DNA of 35,597 bases from Avibacterium volantium_A (GTDB taxonomy: Bacteria; Pseudomonadota; Gammaproteobacteria; Enterobacterales; Pasteurellaceae): assembly GCF_049366555.1 (NCBI RefSeq), contig NZ_JBMMGT010000027.1:1-35597 (forward strand). Direction: 5' to 3'. The notes beneath the pieces were generated by a model. It did no database searches. It worked only from the letters and a program-made list of their open reading frames with translations, and was not told the DNA's origin. Positions 1 through 6,938 of this stretch are shown in pieces. The translations under genes were made by a program, and so were the position numbers. Within the stretch, counting starts at the first letter, position 1, and each line of letters opens with the position of its first letter.

Positions 1-107
1 GATGTCCGCCATTCCCATTGGGCACCAGGGTGACCTGACTTGGCTTTTTGCACCGCGTCCATACTTAAAAAACGAATGGCATTCGCTAATTCTCTTCGAG
101 TTGACAT
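1..107 (-). CDS. tktA: Transketolase, N-terminal fragment (runs off window; apparent frameshift)
   Basis: The reading frame from the ATG at 107 begins MSTRRELANAIRFLSMDAVQ and continues KAKSGHPGA, which is the conserved start of bacterial transketolase (thiamine-diphosphate enzyme of the non-oxidative pentose phosphate pathway). After codon 29 the expected PMGMADI is found only in another frame. The run of three G at 20-22 on the plus strand would need a fourth G to keep the frame. As written, the frame reads Q-W-E-W-R-T instead. The gene lies 29 bases downstream of talB on the same strand, so the two are probably co-transcribed. The frameshift may be a real lesion or a homopolymer error in the assembly. 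Only about 35 codons are visible. Confidence 0.85.
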   Translation of the reverse strand, partial: MSTRRELANAIRFLSMDAVQKAKSGHPGAQWEWRT

Positions 108-136
108 TTTTATTCTCCTAATACCAATAGCAAACC

Positions 137-1090
137 TTAAAACTTCGCCAATAACATCGCTTCTAATTTTTCTTGGTCGATGGCGAATTTGCGGATACCT
201 TCAGCCAGTTTTTCGACTGCCATTGGATTGCTGTTGTGTTGCCAGTAGAACTCGCTTTCAGTAAGCGGTTGTTGCTTGGCTTTCACTTCGCCAGTGTAGT
301 TTAATTTACGCACAAGTGCGGTGTGATTTTCTTGTAATTCTTTTAACAATGCTGGCGCGATGGTTAAACGGTCGCAGCCTGCAAGCTCAGTAATTTCGCC
401 TACGTTACGGAAACTTGCGCCCATTACTACGGTTTGATAGCCGTGTTGTTTGTAATAGTTGTAAATTTTCGTCACTGAAATCACGCCCGGATCTTCTGCT
501 GGTGCGTATTCTTTTTTGTCGCTGTTTGCTTTGCACCAGTCAAGAATACGGCCCACAAATGGGGAAATTAAATATACGCCCGCTTCCGCACAAGCACGCG
601 CTTGCGCTTCTGAGAATAAAAGGGTTAGGTTACAGTTAATGCCTTCTTTTTCAAGGATTTCTGCTGCTCGGATACCCTGCCAAGTGGAGGCAATTTTAGT
701 TAAAATACGATCATTAGACACGCCTGCTTCATTATAAAGTGCGATTAATTTACGCGCTTTTTCAACGGTCGCTTGGGTGTCGTAAGAAAGACGTGCGTCC
801 ACTTCGGTAGAAATGCGTCCTGGCACGATTTTAAGGATTTCTAAACCGATGTTTACCGCTAATTTATCTTCTGCATCAATAAGTTGCTGTGCTTTGTCGG
901 CACTTTTGCTTTTGGCATAAGCAATGGCTTCATCAATTAATGGTGCATATTGAGGCAAAGCAGAGGCGCTTAAAATGAGTGATGGGTTGGTGGTGGCGTC
1001 TTGTGGTTGGTAGGTTTTAATGGCTTCAATATCCCCTGTATCTGCCACAACCACGGTCATTTCGCGTAATGCTTCTAATTGTGTTGTCAT
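137..1090 (-). CDS. talB: Transaldolase
   Basis: The 317-residue protein has the length of E. coli TalB and matches it along its whole course. It transfers a dihydroxyacetone unit between sedoheptulose-7-phosphate and glyceraldehyde-3-phosphate in the cytoplasm. Visible signatures are DATTNPSLIL near residue 31, the Schiff-base lysine K132 in RILTKIASTWQGIRAAE, NCNLTLLFS near 152, and SPFVGRILDW with F178. It has E161 where E. coli has F, and a Cys in ILDWCKAN where E. coli has Tyr; neither is a catalytic position. An exact uptake sequence lies inside the gene at 314-322, so it looks like long-term resident DNA. It starts 18 bases after the isomerase-EIIB gene, with an AAGGAG ribosome site in the gap, and is followed by tktA, so it is placed to be read as part of the operon. 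Confidence 0.97.
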   Translation of the reverse strand: MTTQLEALREMTVVVADTGDIEAIKTYQPQDATTNPSLILSASALPQYAPLIDEAIAYAKSKSADKAQQLIDAEDKLAVNIGLEILKIVPGRISTEVDARLSYDTQATVEKARKLIALYNEAGVSNDRILTKIASTWQGIRAAEILEKEGINCNLTLLFSEAQARACAEAGVYLISPFVGRILDWCKANSDKKEYAPAEDPGVISVTKIYNYYKQHGYQTVVMGASFRNVGEITELAGCDRLTIAPALLKELQENHTALVRKLNYTGEVKAKQQPLTESEFYWQHNSNPMAVEKLAEGIRKFAIDQEKLEAMLLAKF

Positions 1091-1108
1091 AATAACTCCT
1101 TATCAATA

Positions 1109-2173
1109 TTAATTAAGTAATTTCTTTAACTCTGAATAAACTTCTTGGACAATATATTGACCGAAAATAATCTGAAATTGGTTAGTTATTGAAAATAATC
1201 CTTTAACTTTATCAAGCTTTTCAATATTAAGCTTATTGATTTTAGTATCATCTTTCAATACAACTCGAATACGAGTTGCACAATGTGTTAGTGCGCTAAT
1301 ATTATTTTTTCCACCTAAATATTCAAGGAGCAAATAAGCTATTTTTGAATATTCACTTTCTGAGTTATTGCTATCAGATTGTTGATTTTCATATGTTTCT
1401 AACGAATCTTTAATTAAAGAATAAAATGCATCAGCATTCCAAGCACTACGACCCACAAATAGCCCATCTATATAAGGCTGAACAATTAATTCATTCGCAT
1501 TTTGTGGATTCACGCTTCCACCATATAATACTGGTATATCTTTTCCTGCATCTCCAAAAATTTCTACTAAGCATTCTTTTATAACTTGATGTTTCTTATT
1601 AGCATATTCAGCACTTGCTGGCGTTCCAGAATCACCAATAGCCCAAACCGGTTCATAAGCTATCCGTAATTTTGGTAAATCATTAATAGAAACGCCAGCT
1701 AACCCTATTTTCAACTGTATTCTAAGAATTTCATCAGAAATTTGATAATCTTTTTGCTCTATGGTTTCACCTACACATAATAAGGTGAAAAAGTTATGTT
1801 GTAGAGATGATAAAACTTTCTCATTCTCTTCTTTATCAGTTTCCCTCATTAGGTGTCTACGCTCTGAATGACCAATCATCACTAATTTGACACCTAATTC
1901 TTCTAGCATTAATGGGGAGATTTCTCCTGTATATTGTCCTCGTTCATTGGGATTCATATTTTGTGCACCAATGATTATTGGAGGGGACGTTTCATCTTTT
2001 TTAACCGTATTCATTGCTGTTTCTAAAGCGGTATAAGATGGAATGACAAAAAATTCTAGCTGAAATTTTGATTTAATTTTAGAAAGATTATGAGATAATG
2101 CAGAAAGATAGTTTTGTACTTCTTTTCTATCTTTGTACATTTTTAGATTTGTACCAAAAAATATTTTTTTCAT
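1109..2173 (-). CDS. Triose-phosphate isomerase family protein fused to a PTS EIIB (glucose-family) domain
   Basis: Residues 1-255 are a complete TIM-barrel isomerase of the TpiA family. The substrate residues N9 and K11 lie in GTNLKMY, the electrophile H102 in MIGHSERR, the catalytic base E174 in AYEPVWAIG, and the phosphate loop YGGSVN at 218-223. TpiA proteins usually end near residue 250. Here a polar Q/S/N-rich linker (about 258-275) leads to a second domain, 276-354. This has the features of a glucose-family PTS EIIB: LGGKNNI, the phospho-acceptor C298 in LTHCATRIR, then KLDKVKGL and a closing FQIIFG segment. The chromosome's housekeeping tpiA is expected elsewhere. In pathways for tetritols and tetronates, TpiA-like paralogues isomerise tetrulose or triose phosphates, so DHAP or a tetrulose phosphate is a likely substrate. 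What the EIIB domain does here (phosphate relay, regulation, or pairing with a lost EIIC) is unknown. The start lies 5 bases after the stop of the truncated gene upstream. Confidence 0.88.
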   Translation of the reverse strand: MKKIFFGTNLKMYKDRKEVQNYLSALSHNLSKIKSKFQLEFFVIPSYTALETAMNTVKKDETSPPIIIGAQNMNPNERGQYTGEISPLMLEELGVKLVMIGHSERRHLMRETDKEENEKVLSSLQHNFFTLLCVGETIEQKDYQISDEILRIQLKIGLAGVSINDLPKLRIAYEPVWAIGDSGTPASAEYANKKHQVIKECLVEIFGDAGKDIPVLYGGSVNPQNANELIVQPYIDGLFVGRSAWNADAFYSLIKDSLETYENQQSDSNNSESEYSKIAYLLLEYLGGKNNISALTHCATRIRVVLKDDTKINKLNIEKLDKVKGLFSITNQFQIIFGQYIVQEVYSELKKLLN

Positions 2174-2178
2174 TGATA

Positions 2179-2428
2179 TTAGTCCTTATTTTTTACTAAA
2201 ACTCTGCAAGGTGCGCCATCGGCATTTTCTATTGCGATAGGGATCATTAATGCCTCAACAATAGTGCTTGTTATTTTATCTGTATTACAAAGATATTCGA
2301 CTAATGTAATTCCTTTGGATAATAAATGGTGATGAGTTACATGTTTTGATAATGGTTTTTCTATTTCTCCAGTCAGCCAGCCTCTGATAGGATAATCTTG
2401 TGGAAAATCAAAGGCTATAATTTCAATT
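2179..2428 (-). pseudogene. C-terminal stump of a cyclase-family (kynurenine-formamidase-like) hydrolase, cut by the IS
   Basis: An open frame reads out of the IS end and runs 82 codons to a TAA at 2179-2181, just before the isomerase gene. The peptide has no start. It contains HHHLLSKGITLVEYLCN, then MIPIAIENADGAPCRVLV. The pattern of a histidine, GI..VE.LCN and a final I.I..ADGAP.RV strand resembles the end of the cyclase family (PF04199, metal-dependent hydrolases such as kynurenine formamidase). The assignment is by eye and moderate. The 5' two thirds are missing: beyond the other end of the IS there is only about 80 bases of non-matching sequence before dhaL. The gene is therefore truncated, not merely interrupted, and cannot be functional. 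Confidence 0.6.
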
Positions 2429-2447
2429 GGGGCTGACGTAGATTAGC
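2429..2447 (+). repeat. Left terminal inverted repeat of the IS
   Basis: GGGGCTGACGTAGATTAGC; it matches the reverse complement of 3123-3141 at all 19 positions. Confidence 0.95.
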
Positions 2448-2467
2448 TAGTATGCTAACCTACAAAA

Positions 2468-3121
2468 ATGAAGATAACTCATTGTAAATTAAAGAAGTCT
2501 ATACAGAAAAAGCTACTTGAATTTTTTGTATTAGAAGTAACAGCTCGATCAGCCGCAGATTTACTCGGTATTCAGCCCAATTCAGCCATCCTGTTTTACC
2601 GCAAAATCCGTGAGGTCATCAGCTATTATTTAGCACTTGAAGCGGATGAAGTATTTGACGGACAAATTGAGTTGGATGAAAGCTATTTCGGTGGACATCG
2701 TAAAGGAAAACGAGGTCGTGGAGCTGCAGGAAAAGTCGCTGTTTTTGGGATATTGAAACGGCAAGGAAAAGTGTTTACTATTGTCGTAGATGATACCAAA
2801 TCAAAAACGTTACTGCCTGTTATAACAAGGAAAATTAAGCCTGATAGTTGGGTTTATACAGATACGTATCGTAGTTATGATGCCCTTGATGTAAGCGAAT
2901 TTCACCACGAACGAATTAACCATTCGGAGCTGTTTGCAGTGAAACAAAATCACATCAACGACATTGAAAATTTTTGGAGTCAAGCCAAGAGGATACTCCG
3001 AAAATATAATGGAATTGACCGAAAAAGTTTTCCATTATTTTTGAAAGAATGTGAATTTCGATTTAACTTTGGGACACCAAAAGAGCAGCTAAAAACATTG
3101 CGAAAATGGTGTGAAATTTAG
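2468..3121 (+). CDS. IS1595-family (IS1016 group) transposase
   Basis: 217 residues. The first 60 residues hold a helix-turn-helix-like segment (ARSAADLLGIQPNSAILFYRKIR). The ISXO2-like DDE domain follows, with D70 in IELDESYFGGHRKGKRGRG, D132 in VYTDTYRSYDAL, and the third catalytic region HINDIENFWSQAKRILRKYNG near 162-182. It ends with KEQLKTLRKW, typical of the group. It is full length with no stop or frameshift, so it may be active. It lies wholly inside the inverted repeats and runs against the host operon. Confidence 0.93.
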   Translation: MKITHCKLKKSIQKKLLEFFVLEVTARSAADLLGIQPNSAILFYRKIREVISYYLALEADEVFDGQIELDESYFGGHRKGKRGRGAAGKVAVFGILKRQGKVFTIVVDDTKSKTLLPVITRKIKPDSWVYTDTYRSYDALDVSEFHHERINHSELFAVKQNHINDIENFWSQAKRILRKYNGIDRKSFPLFLKECEFRFNFGTPKEQLKTLRKWCEI

Positions 3122-3122
3122 G

Positions 3123-3141
3123 GCTAATCTACGTCAGCCCC
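3123..3141 (-). repeat. Right terminal inverted repeat of the IS
   Basis: GCTAATCTACGTCAGCCCC; the exact reverse complement of 2429-2447. It begins just after the transposase stop codon. Confidence 0.95.
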
Positions 3142-3221
3142 TTATTTAATAAAAGAGTTTATTTGTTTCAAAATACACCCATTTCAATCAGTTATTATTG
3201 TGAATAATTGATATGACAGTA

Positions 3222-3848
3222 TTATTGATTAACAAACTCCGACATATATTTTAGAATCAAAGACATAGATACTGCTCCTGGATCTACATGACCTAATGAC
3301 CTTTCGCCTAAACTCTTAGCTCTGCCGAAGACTGCAACTTGATTACGTGTATTTTCAGCACCATCTTCTGCAGCTTTGGCTACACTTGATAAGGCATTTT
3401 TTAAATCTTCATTCTTCACTTGCTCAGATTGTTTTTCAGCTGCAACCAGAGCATCAATCATTGTTTTATCTCCCGGTTTTGCACATCCTCTAGCAAAAAC
3501 AGCGGCTGATCCTGCGACTAAAAATTGTGAAAGGACATTACTATTAAACTCTTGTTGACCAGCAATTGCCTTTCCACCAGCTCTAAATAAAGTGCCGAAT
3601 ATTGCACCAGAAGCGCCACCCATACTCGACATCATCTTCGTTCCAGACATTAAAAATAGCTCGCCAATGTCTTTAGGAGAAAAATCACCACTTTGAAGTA
3701 AAGCACGAACAGCTGCAAAACCTCGTTGCATACCAAGCCCATGATCTCCATCCCCAATTTTCAAATCCAATTCTGTTAACATGGGTTCACTGTTAACCAT
3801 TTTTTCTGCTGTATATAAAAGCATCTCTCTTGTTTCCGTGATATTCAT
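3222..3848 (-). CDS. dhaL: Dihydroxyacetone-kinase-type ADP/ATP-binding subunit DhaL
   Basis: 208 residues from MNITETREML, close to the 210 of E. coli DhaL. DhaL binds the nucleotide and passes phosphate to the ketose held on DhaK. Conserved elements are the Mg-binding aspartates in LKIGDGDHGLGM (D33, D35), SSMGGASGAIFGT near 74-86, KPGDKTMIDAL near 124-134, and GRAKSLGERSLGHVDPGA near 175-191. I chose the ATG at 3848, not the longer frame from 3905, for three reasons: it has a GGAGA ribosome site, it lies one base after the restored dhaK stop at 3850-3852, and the 19 extra residues of the longer frame are out-of-frame dhaK sequence. No DhaM gene is visible, so the phosphate donor (ATP, or a PTS protein) is not settled. 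The gene is intact, unlike dhaK. Confidence 0.93.
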   Translation of the reverse strand: MNITETREMLLYTAEKMVNSEPMLTELDLKIGDGDHGLGMQRGFAAVRALLQSGDFSPKDIGELFLMSGTKMMSSMGGASGAIFGTLFRAGGKAIAGQQEFNSNVLSQFLVAGSAAVFARGCAKPGDKTMIDALVAAEKQSEQVKNEDLKNALSSVAKAAEDGAENTRNQVAVFGRAKSLGERSLGHVDPGAVSMSLILKYMSEFVNQ

Positions 3849-3849
3849 C

Positions 3850-4857
3850 TTATTTTCTCCAAGCAAAGCTGTCACAAGGCATGTCATGCAGTTTCTGCAA
3901 TTCATCGTCTAAACGGAAAATTGTTATTGAATAACCAGCCATTTCTTGAGATGTACAATAAGGCCCAATGAGTACATCGTGAATCTAAATATTTCGCTTA
4001 ATTAAATCTTGGTGTACCTTTCTATAAGCAATTAATAATTCAGTATAGGTAGAACCTCCTAAATTATTGATTGTTACACAAACTCTGTCTCCTTCTTGCA
4101 AGCCAATGTCATCGCATAAACGCTCAACCATTTCTCCATTGATTTCGTCTGCGGGTGCCATTTTTTGTCTTCTAACACCTGGTTCCCCATGAATTCCCAT
4201 ACCGAGTTCTAATTCGTCATCGGCTAGCTCAAAATTAAATTTTCCTGTTTGGGGAATTGAACAAGCTCCTAGTGCAACGCCCATAGTTCTGGTGTTAAAA
4301 TTCGCTTTTTTTGCCGCTTCATATACTTGATCTAAGTTGTAACCTGCTTCAGAAGCAGCACCAGCAATTTTTAATACATACATATCGCCTGCAACACCTC
4401 GCCGATCGCTCATTTTAGAAATGGGGGCAGCGGAAATATCATCTGACACCCGTACTGTCTTAACTTGAATTCCATCTTCTTCCAAAAGTTCTGCCGCAAT
4501 GTCGAAATTCATATTATCCCCAGCATAGTTACCATAAATAAATAACACGCCTTGACCTTTTTCTGCAGATTTGGTTGTTTCTATAATGATGTCTGGTGAA
4601 GGAGAAGCAAAAATATCACCTAGGGCTGCCGCATCTGCTAGGCCGTTCCCGACATAACCAGCAAACATAGGTTCATGACCACTACCACCGCCTGTAACAA
4701 TAACAACTTTGCCATTACGGATATCGGGGCGATATACACCACTATAACCTTCAACTTTTAATAATTTACCTTGACTGGCGTAAAGGAGACCTTCTAACTG
4801 TTCTGTCGGTACTGAATTTGGATCATTGAGTAATTTTTTAGGATGTCTAGCCATCAT
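3850..4857 (-). pseudogene. dhaK: Dihydroxyacetone-kinase-type substrate subunit DhaK, with an in-frame amber codon
   Basis: The frame from 4857 encodes 290 residues of DhaK. It has GGGSGH with H61, GNYAGDNMNFD with D114, and the histidine that binds the ketose covalently, H223 in GMGIHGEPG. A TAG at 3985-3987 then interrupts it. The same frame continues without a break for 44 more codons (IHDVLIGPYCTSQEMAGY, then ITIFRLDDELQKLHDMPCD, SFAWRK) to a TAA at 3850-3852. These are the normal DhaK C-terminus, so the intact protein would have 335 residues. A single change at codon 291 (for example GAG to TAG) explains this. The last 45 residues form part of the conserved fold, so the truncated product is probably inactive unless the amber codon is read through. 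The gene starts just after pdxA2, with AGGAG over the pdxA2 stop, and runs straight into dhaL. Confidence 0.9.
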
Positions 4858-4865
4858 CGTGTCTC

Positions 4866-5891
4866 CTAAGCGTATTCTGTTGATTTAAGTACACCTTGTC
4901 CCATACGAACTGCAATATTAAAAGCAGCTTCAAATGCCGTTGGAACAGCCACATTTTTTCCGTATAAATCGTAAGCGGTTCCATGATTAGCTGTAGTAAT
5001 TGGAATAGGGATACCACCTTGAACTGTTACTCCTCGCTCAAAACCAAGAAGTTTCAATGCGGTAGAAAATTGGTCATGGTACATTGATACGACACCATCG
5101 AGATTTAAGCGTTTTACTTCATGCATTGTGGTATCGCCAGGGAATGGTCCATATAGTTCAATGCCATGCTCTCGCTGAGCTTGTTCTATAGCAGGTTTAA
5201 TAATCGTCATTTCCTCATCACCAAATACTCCTCCTTCCCCTCCATGAGGATTTAGTGCTTGCACTGCAATTTTAGGGTGAGAGATACCTGCTTGGATAAG
5301 CGTCCTATTCAATAGGCAAATACAATCAACCAGCCCTTGTATAGATAAATTCGGGACAATATCTTTGAACGGAATGTGTGAGGTTACGCGTGCAGCCCAA
5401 ATATCATCAACGACATTTAATTCACAAACAAAATCCTTAAATTCTGTTTGCTCTGCAAACCAGTGGAGTTCATCTCTATATTTAAGTCCTCCTTTGTGCA
5501 TTGCTTGTTTATTTAATGGTGCAAAGCAGATTGCTTGAACATAGCCTGCTTTCGCTAAATTAACTGCTATTTTGAGTGTTTCTAGAATATAAACACCATT
5601 TTGTTCAACTGCGATGCCATATTTTAGTGGTAATGGATGAGAGCATTTGTGTTCAAGTAAAACAGGAACTCCCACTTTGAACTGATATTTAAAAAGTAGG
5701 TTCGTTTCTATTTTTTCATAAGGAAAATTTGTTTGAGCTATTCTCATACCATTAGAAAGTTCGTTTTCATCTCCAATGATTAAGATATTGGCTTGCTCTC
5801 TTATCGTGTCTTTACTTAGAAGTTTTGCTACTAATTCTGGCCCGATACCAGCAGTCTCTCCAAGCAGTAAAGCAATTGTTGGTTTATATAT
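4866..5891 (-). CDS. pdxA2: PdxA2-like 4-phospho-tetronate / 4-hydroxythreonine-4-phosphate dehydrogenase, with ATA in place of the start codon
   Basis: PdxA-family NAD-dependent oxidative decarboxylase. The family includes vitamin B6 PdxA and PdxA2 enzymes that turn D-threonate- or D-erythronate-4-phosphate into DHAP. Metal-site histidines are seen in RVTSHIPFKD, NPHGGEGG and SMYHDQ, and the substrate segment in ANHGTAYDLYGK. The first ATG, at 5747, would drop 48 upstream codons that are clearly PdxA sequence (KPTIALLLGETAGIGPELVA). Extending upstream reaches an ATA at 5889-5891 placed five bases after AAGGAG, where ATG is expected, and an in-frame TAA lies just upstream. No ATG, GTG or TTG falls between. 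The gene is therefore 341 codons with a damaged or very weak start. Next to DhaK/DhaL and an isomerase, a role in tetronate or tetrulose use is more likely than B6 synthesis. Confidence 0.85.
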   Translation of the reverse strand: MYKPTIALLLGETAGIGPELVAKLLSKDTIREQANILIIGDENELSNGMRIAQTNFPYEKIETNLLFKYQFKVGVPVLLEHKCSHPLPLKYGIAVEQNGVYILETLKIAVNLAKAGYVQAICFAPLNKQAMHKGGLKYRDELHWFAEQTEFKDFVCELNVVDDIWAARVTSHIPFKDIVPNLSIQGLVDCICLLNRTLIQAGISHPKIAVQALNPHGGEGGVFGDEEMTIIKPAIEQAQREHGIELYGPFPGDTTMHEVKRLNLDGVVSMYHDQFSTALKLLGFERGVTVQGGIPIPITTANHGTAYDLYGKNVAVPTAFEAAFNIAVRMGQGVLKSTEYA

Positions 5892-5970
5892 ATCTTCTCC
5901 TTAATTATCATATGTTCACTTTGTGTTCTTTTGATTTACTTGGGTTTAATCATATTTGTTCTAGAAAAAA

Positions 5971-5986
5971 TGTGATCCAGATCTCA
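5971..5986. promoter_or_regulatory. Second CRP-like site, one mismatch
   Basis: TGTGA-TCCAGA-TCTCA: nine of the ten consensus half-site bases. Its centre is 49 bases nearer the operon than that of the perfect site. A plausible -10 (TATGAT on the minus strand, 5949-5954) lies about 25 bases downstream, so this would be the promoter-proximal activator site. It overlaps the palindrome at 5979-5991. Confidence 0.5.
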
Positions 5987-5991
5987 GATCT
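5979..5991. promoter_or_regulatory. 13-base palindrome, candidate operator
   Basis: AGATCT-C-AGATCT, a perfect dyad that overlaps the proximal CRP-like site. Such a placement suits a repressor that competes with CRP. No cognate regulator gene is visible in the window. Confidence 0.3.
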
Positions 5992-6019
5992 AGATTTCTC
6001 CGTATATTTTTGTTGTTTT

Positions 6020-6035
6020 TGTGATCTTTTTCACA
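6020..6035. promoter_or_regulatory. CRP (cAMP receptor protein) binding site, perfect core
   Basis: TGTGA-TCTTTT-TCACA: both half-sites match the consensus with the standard six-base spacer. It lies about 130 bases upstream of the pdxA2 start. Its position suggests catabolite activation of the minus-strand operon. Confidence 0.75.
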
Positions 6036-6245
6036 TATTTGAGTATTTACAATCTTAATATATTAAGATTTATCATTTACATATAAAATCACATGGTGAA
6101 CAGTTGTTCTTTCTATATCTTGTTTATAAATTAATTTTAATAGGACTTAAAATAGATGTGGCGGAGATAGGGGAATTGGAAATATATTAAATATGATTGC
6201 ATATTTCTTTATTAATGAATTGAGGTTAGTTCATATCTATAACTC

Positions 6246-6839
6246 TTATTTAAACTTACCCCAAACCTTGTCCTCTTGCCCACGCCATAGGCGTTGGATA
6301 TTGTCGTGATGGCGGTAAACGAGCAGGCAGCAGACGAGTGCGACAGGGAAGGTGAATTCAGGTTTGTACCACCATACATAAAAAGGAATGGTGATCGCGG
6401 CGATAACGGCACTTAAAGATGAATAACCCGTGAGCAAAAATACCGCAAGCCAAGTGCCGAGCATCCATAGATCCACGCCCCAGCCGATAGGGGCGATTGC
6501 ACCAAATGCGGTGGCGACGCCTTTTCCGCCTTTAAATTTAAAGAAGATGGGGAAGATATGCCCTAAACAGGCGGCCAGTGCGACCATACCTAACTGAAAT
6601 TGGGTTAAGCCAAGATAATAGCCCGCCCATACGGGAAGCATTCCTTTTAAAATGTCAAAAATGAGTACTGCTAAGGCAGCCCAGCGCCCGCCGATGCGTA
6701 GTACGTTAGTTGCACCGGGGTTGTGTGAGCCTGTTGTGCGTGGATCAGGTAAGCCTGCTAGGCGACAAAATAAAATAGCGCTCGAAATTGAACCGAGCAA
6801 ATACGCACAAAACATATAAAAAAGGGCGAAAAGGCTCAT
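6246..6839 (-). CDS. plsY: Acyl-phosphate:glycerol-3-phosphate acyltransferase PlsY
   Basis: 197 residues, almost wholly membrane-embedded, with about five to six hydrophobic helices. PlsY makes lysophosphatidic acid from acyl phosphate and glycerol-3-phosphate at the inner membrane, the first step of phospholipid synthesis. All three family motifs are present: GSHNPGATNVLR near 37-48, KFKGGKGVAT near 101-110, and the C-terminal VYRHHDNIQRLWRGQE. The start at 6839 has AGGT upstream. It stands divergent from folB, as in other gammaproteobacteria. Base composition returns to that of the core genome here. Confidence 0.96.
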   Translation of the reverse strand: MSLFALFYMFCAYLLGSISSAILFCRLAGLPDPRTTGSHNPGATNVLRIGGRWAALAVLIFDILKGMLPVWAGYYLGLTQFQLGMVALAACLGHIFPIFFKFKGGKGVATAFGAIAPIGWGVDLWMLGTWLAVFLLTGYSSLSAVIAAITIPFYVWWYKPEFTFPVALVCCLLVYRHHDNIQRLWRGQEDKVWGKFK

Positions 6840-6938
6840 TTTTACCTACCTGATTCGTCAAGTGAAAAATTTGTTCGTCTATTGTACATAAACTTGGTAG
6901 CATACGCCTAATAGTATTTCAGGATATTGAAGGATTTT

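Larger units (their letters stand above)
2429..3141 (+). mobile_element. IS1016-like insertion sequence (IS1595 family), complete
   Basis: A 713-base element is bounded by perfect 19-base inverted repeats and carries one intact transposase gene. Size, terminal sequence beginning GGGGCTGACGTAGATTAG, and the transposase match the IS1016 group of the IS1595 family, known from Haemophilus influenzae, where copies flank and rearrange the capsule locus. The element lies opposite to the operon it interrupts. The eight bases on the left (TTTCAATT) and right (TTATTTAA) do not match, although this group normally makes 8-base target duplications. This points to a deletion beside the element or recombination between two copies. 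Confidence 0.9.
5892..6245. other. AT-rich intergenic region upstream of the pdxA2 operon
   Basis: 354 bases between the convergently placed plsY stop side and the operon start. No convincing gene is found in any frame. It contains the CRP-type sites and the palindrome listed separately, all within 150 bases of the pdxA2 start. The stretch 6060-6245 is very AT-rich and shows nothing I can name. A local regulator gene would be expected for such an operon, but none is visible. Confidence 0.6.

Noticed and set aside
3142..3221. Start of a new gene between the IS and dhaL on the minus strand (for example LKQINSFIK)
   Set aside because: The frames are under 12 codons and end before the IS; nothing can be supported.
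6120..6190. Short plus-strand frame ending IDVAEIGELEIY before plsY, considered as a remnant regulator
   Set aside because: Only about 16 codons are open and no regulator family is recognisable.
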